In this document: positions 32,327-32,371 of the stretch, piece after piece
Layout: each line of letters begins with the position of its first letter
Numbering within the stretch: the stretch's first letter is position 1
Position numbers and translations under genes: made by a program
Assembly: GCA_002428605.1 (NCBI GenBank)
Contig: DIXH01000054.1
Coordinates: 1-32,371 of the forward strand
Direction of reading: 5' to 3'
From: Clostridiaceae bacterium UBA6085
GTDB lineage: Bacteria > Bacillota > Clostridia > Clostridiales > Clostridiaceae
Length of the DNA stretch: 32,371 nt
The notes under the pieces: generated by a model
What the model was told of the DNA's origin: nothing
Database searches by the model: none
What the model saw: only the letters and a program-made list of their open reading frames with translations

Positions 32327-32371
32327 CAATACCTATAAATCGCCACGGTTAGAAGTATTGAAGACTATTAG
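32327..32371. other. Right edge
   Basis: Forty-five bases after licT. No complete terminator or gene start is visible before the window ends. Confidence 0.5.

Overview
The window looks like chromosomal DNA of an anaerobic-type, low-to-moderate GC Firmicute, probably a clostridial lineage. The evidence is strong GGAGG ribosome sites throughout, a Trp T-box leader on the trp operon, frequent AGG/ATA codons, and Firmicute-type PTS, nucleoside-ABC and LicT systems. The species cannot be named from the sequence. There is no phage, transposase, rRNA or tRNA gene.

Layout. 1-2051: the leader edge and a 31-repeat/30-spacer type I-C-like CRISPR array, read left to right. Its cas genes would lie off the left edge. 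2052-2721: an AT-rich spacer with two matched inverted repeats, then a small DsrE-family protein. 2871-10251: a complete tryptophan operon, trpE-G-D-C-F-B-A, plus an alpha/beta hydrolase. It sits behind a good promoter and a T-box with a TGG specifier, and the genes overlap or nearly touch. 10328-14605 (minus strand): murQ-murP-mupG-murR, a cell-wall amino-sugar (MurNAc) uptake and breakdown operon with a palindromic operator on its promoter. 14684-18080: an orphan membrane protein, a second DsrE-like protein, a ketopantoate reductase and an MFS exporter. 18122-21472 (minus): a three-gene ABC-2 exporter. 21598-22473: a DMT-family permease. 22682-27652 (minus): a BMP-type nucleoside ABC importer, with a likely attenuator after the binding-protein gene. 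27961-32326: a beta-glucoside PTS operon (EIIBCA, 6-phospho-beta-glucosidase, LicT antiterminator) behind a RAT/terminator switch.

How the genes work together. The window is mostly nutrient acquisition and biosynthesis under RNA-level and repressor control. Uncharged tRNA-Trp should open the trp operon. MurNAc-6-phosphate sensing by the RpiR-type regulator should open the mur operon. LicT should open the bgl operon when beta-glucosides are present. MurP has no IIA domain, so it must borrow one; the IIA domain of BglF is a possible donor in this window.

I did not find a convincing new multi-gene system. The least explained signals are a perfect 19-bp palindrome at the CRISPR leader-repeat junction, the paired TTTGTAAAA inverted repeats near 2218-2284, a 12-bp tandem repeat at 22566-22613, the palindrome on the panE promoter, and a Glu at the usual catalytic Asp position of TrpA.
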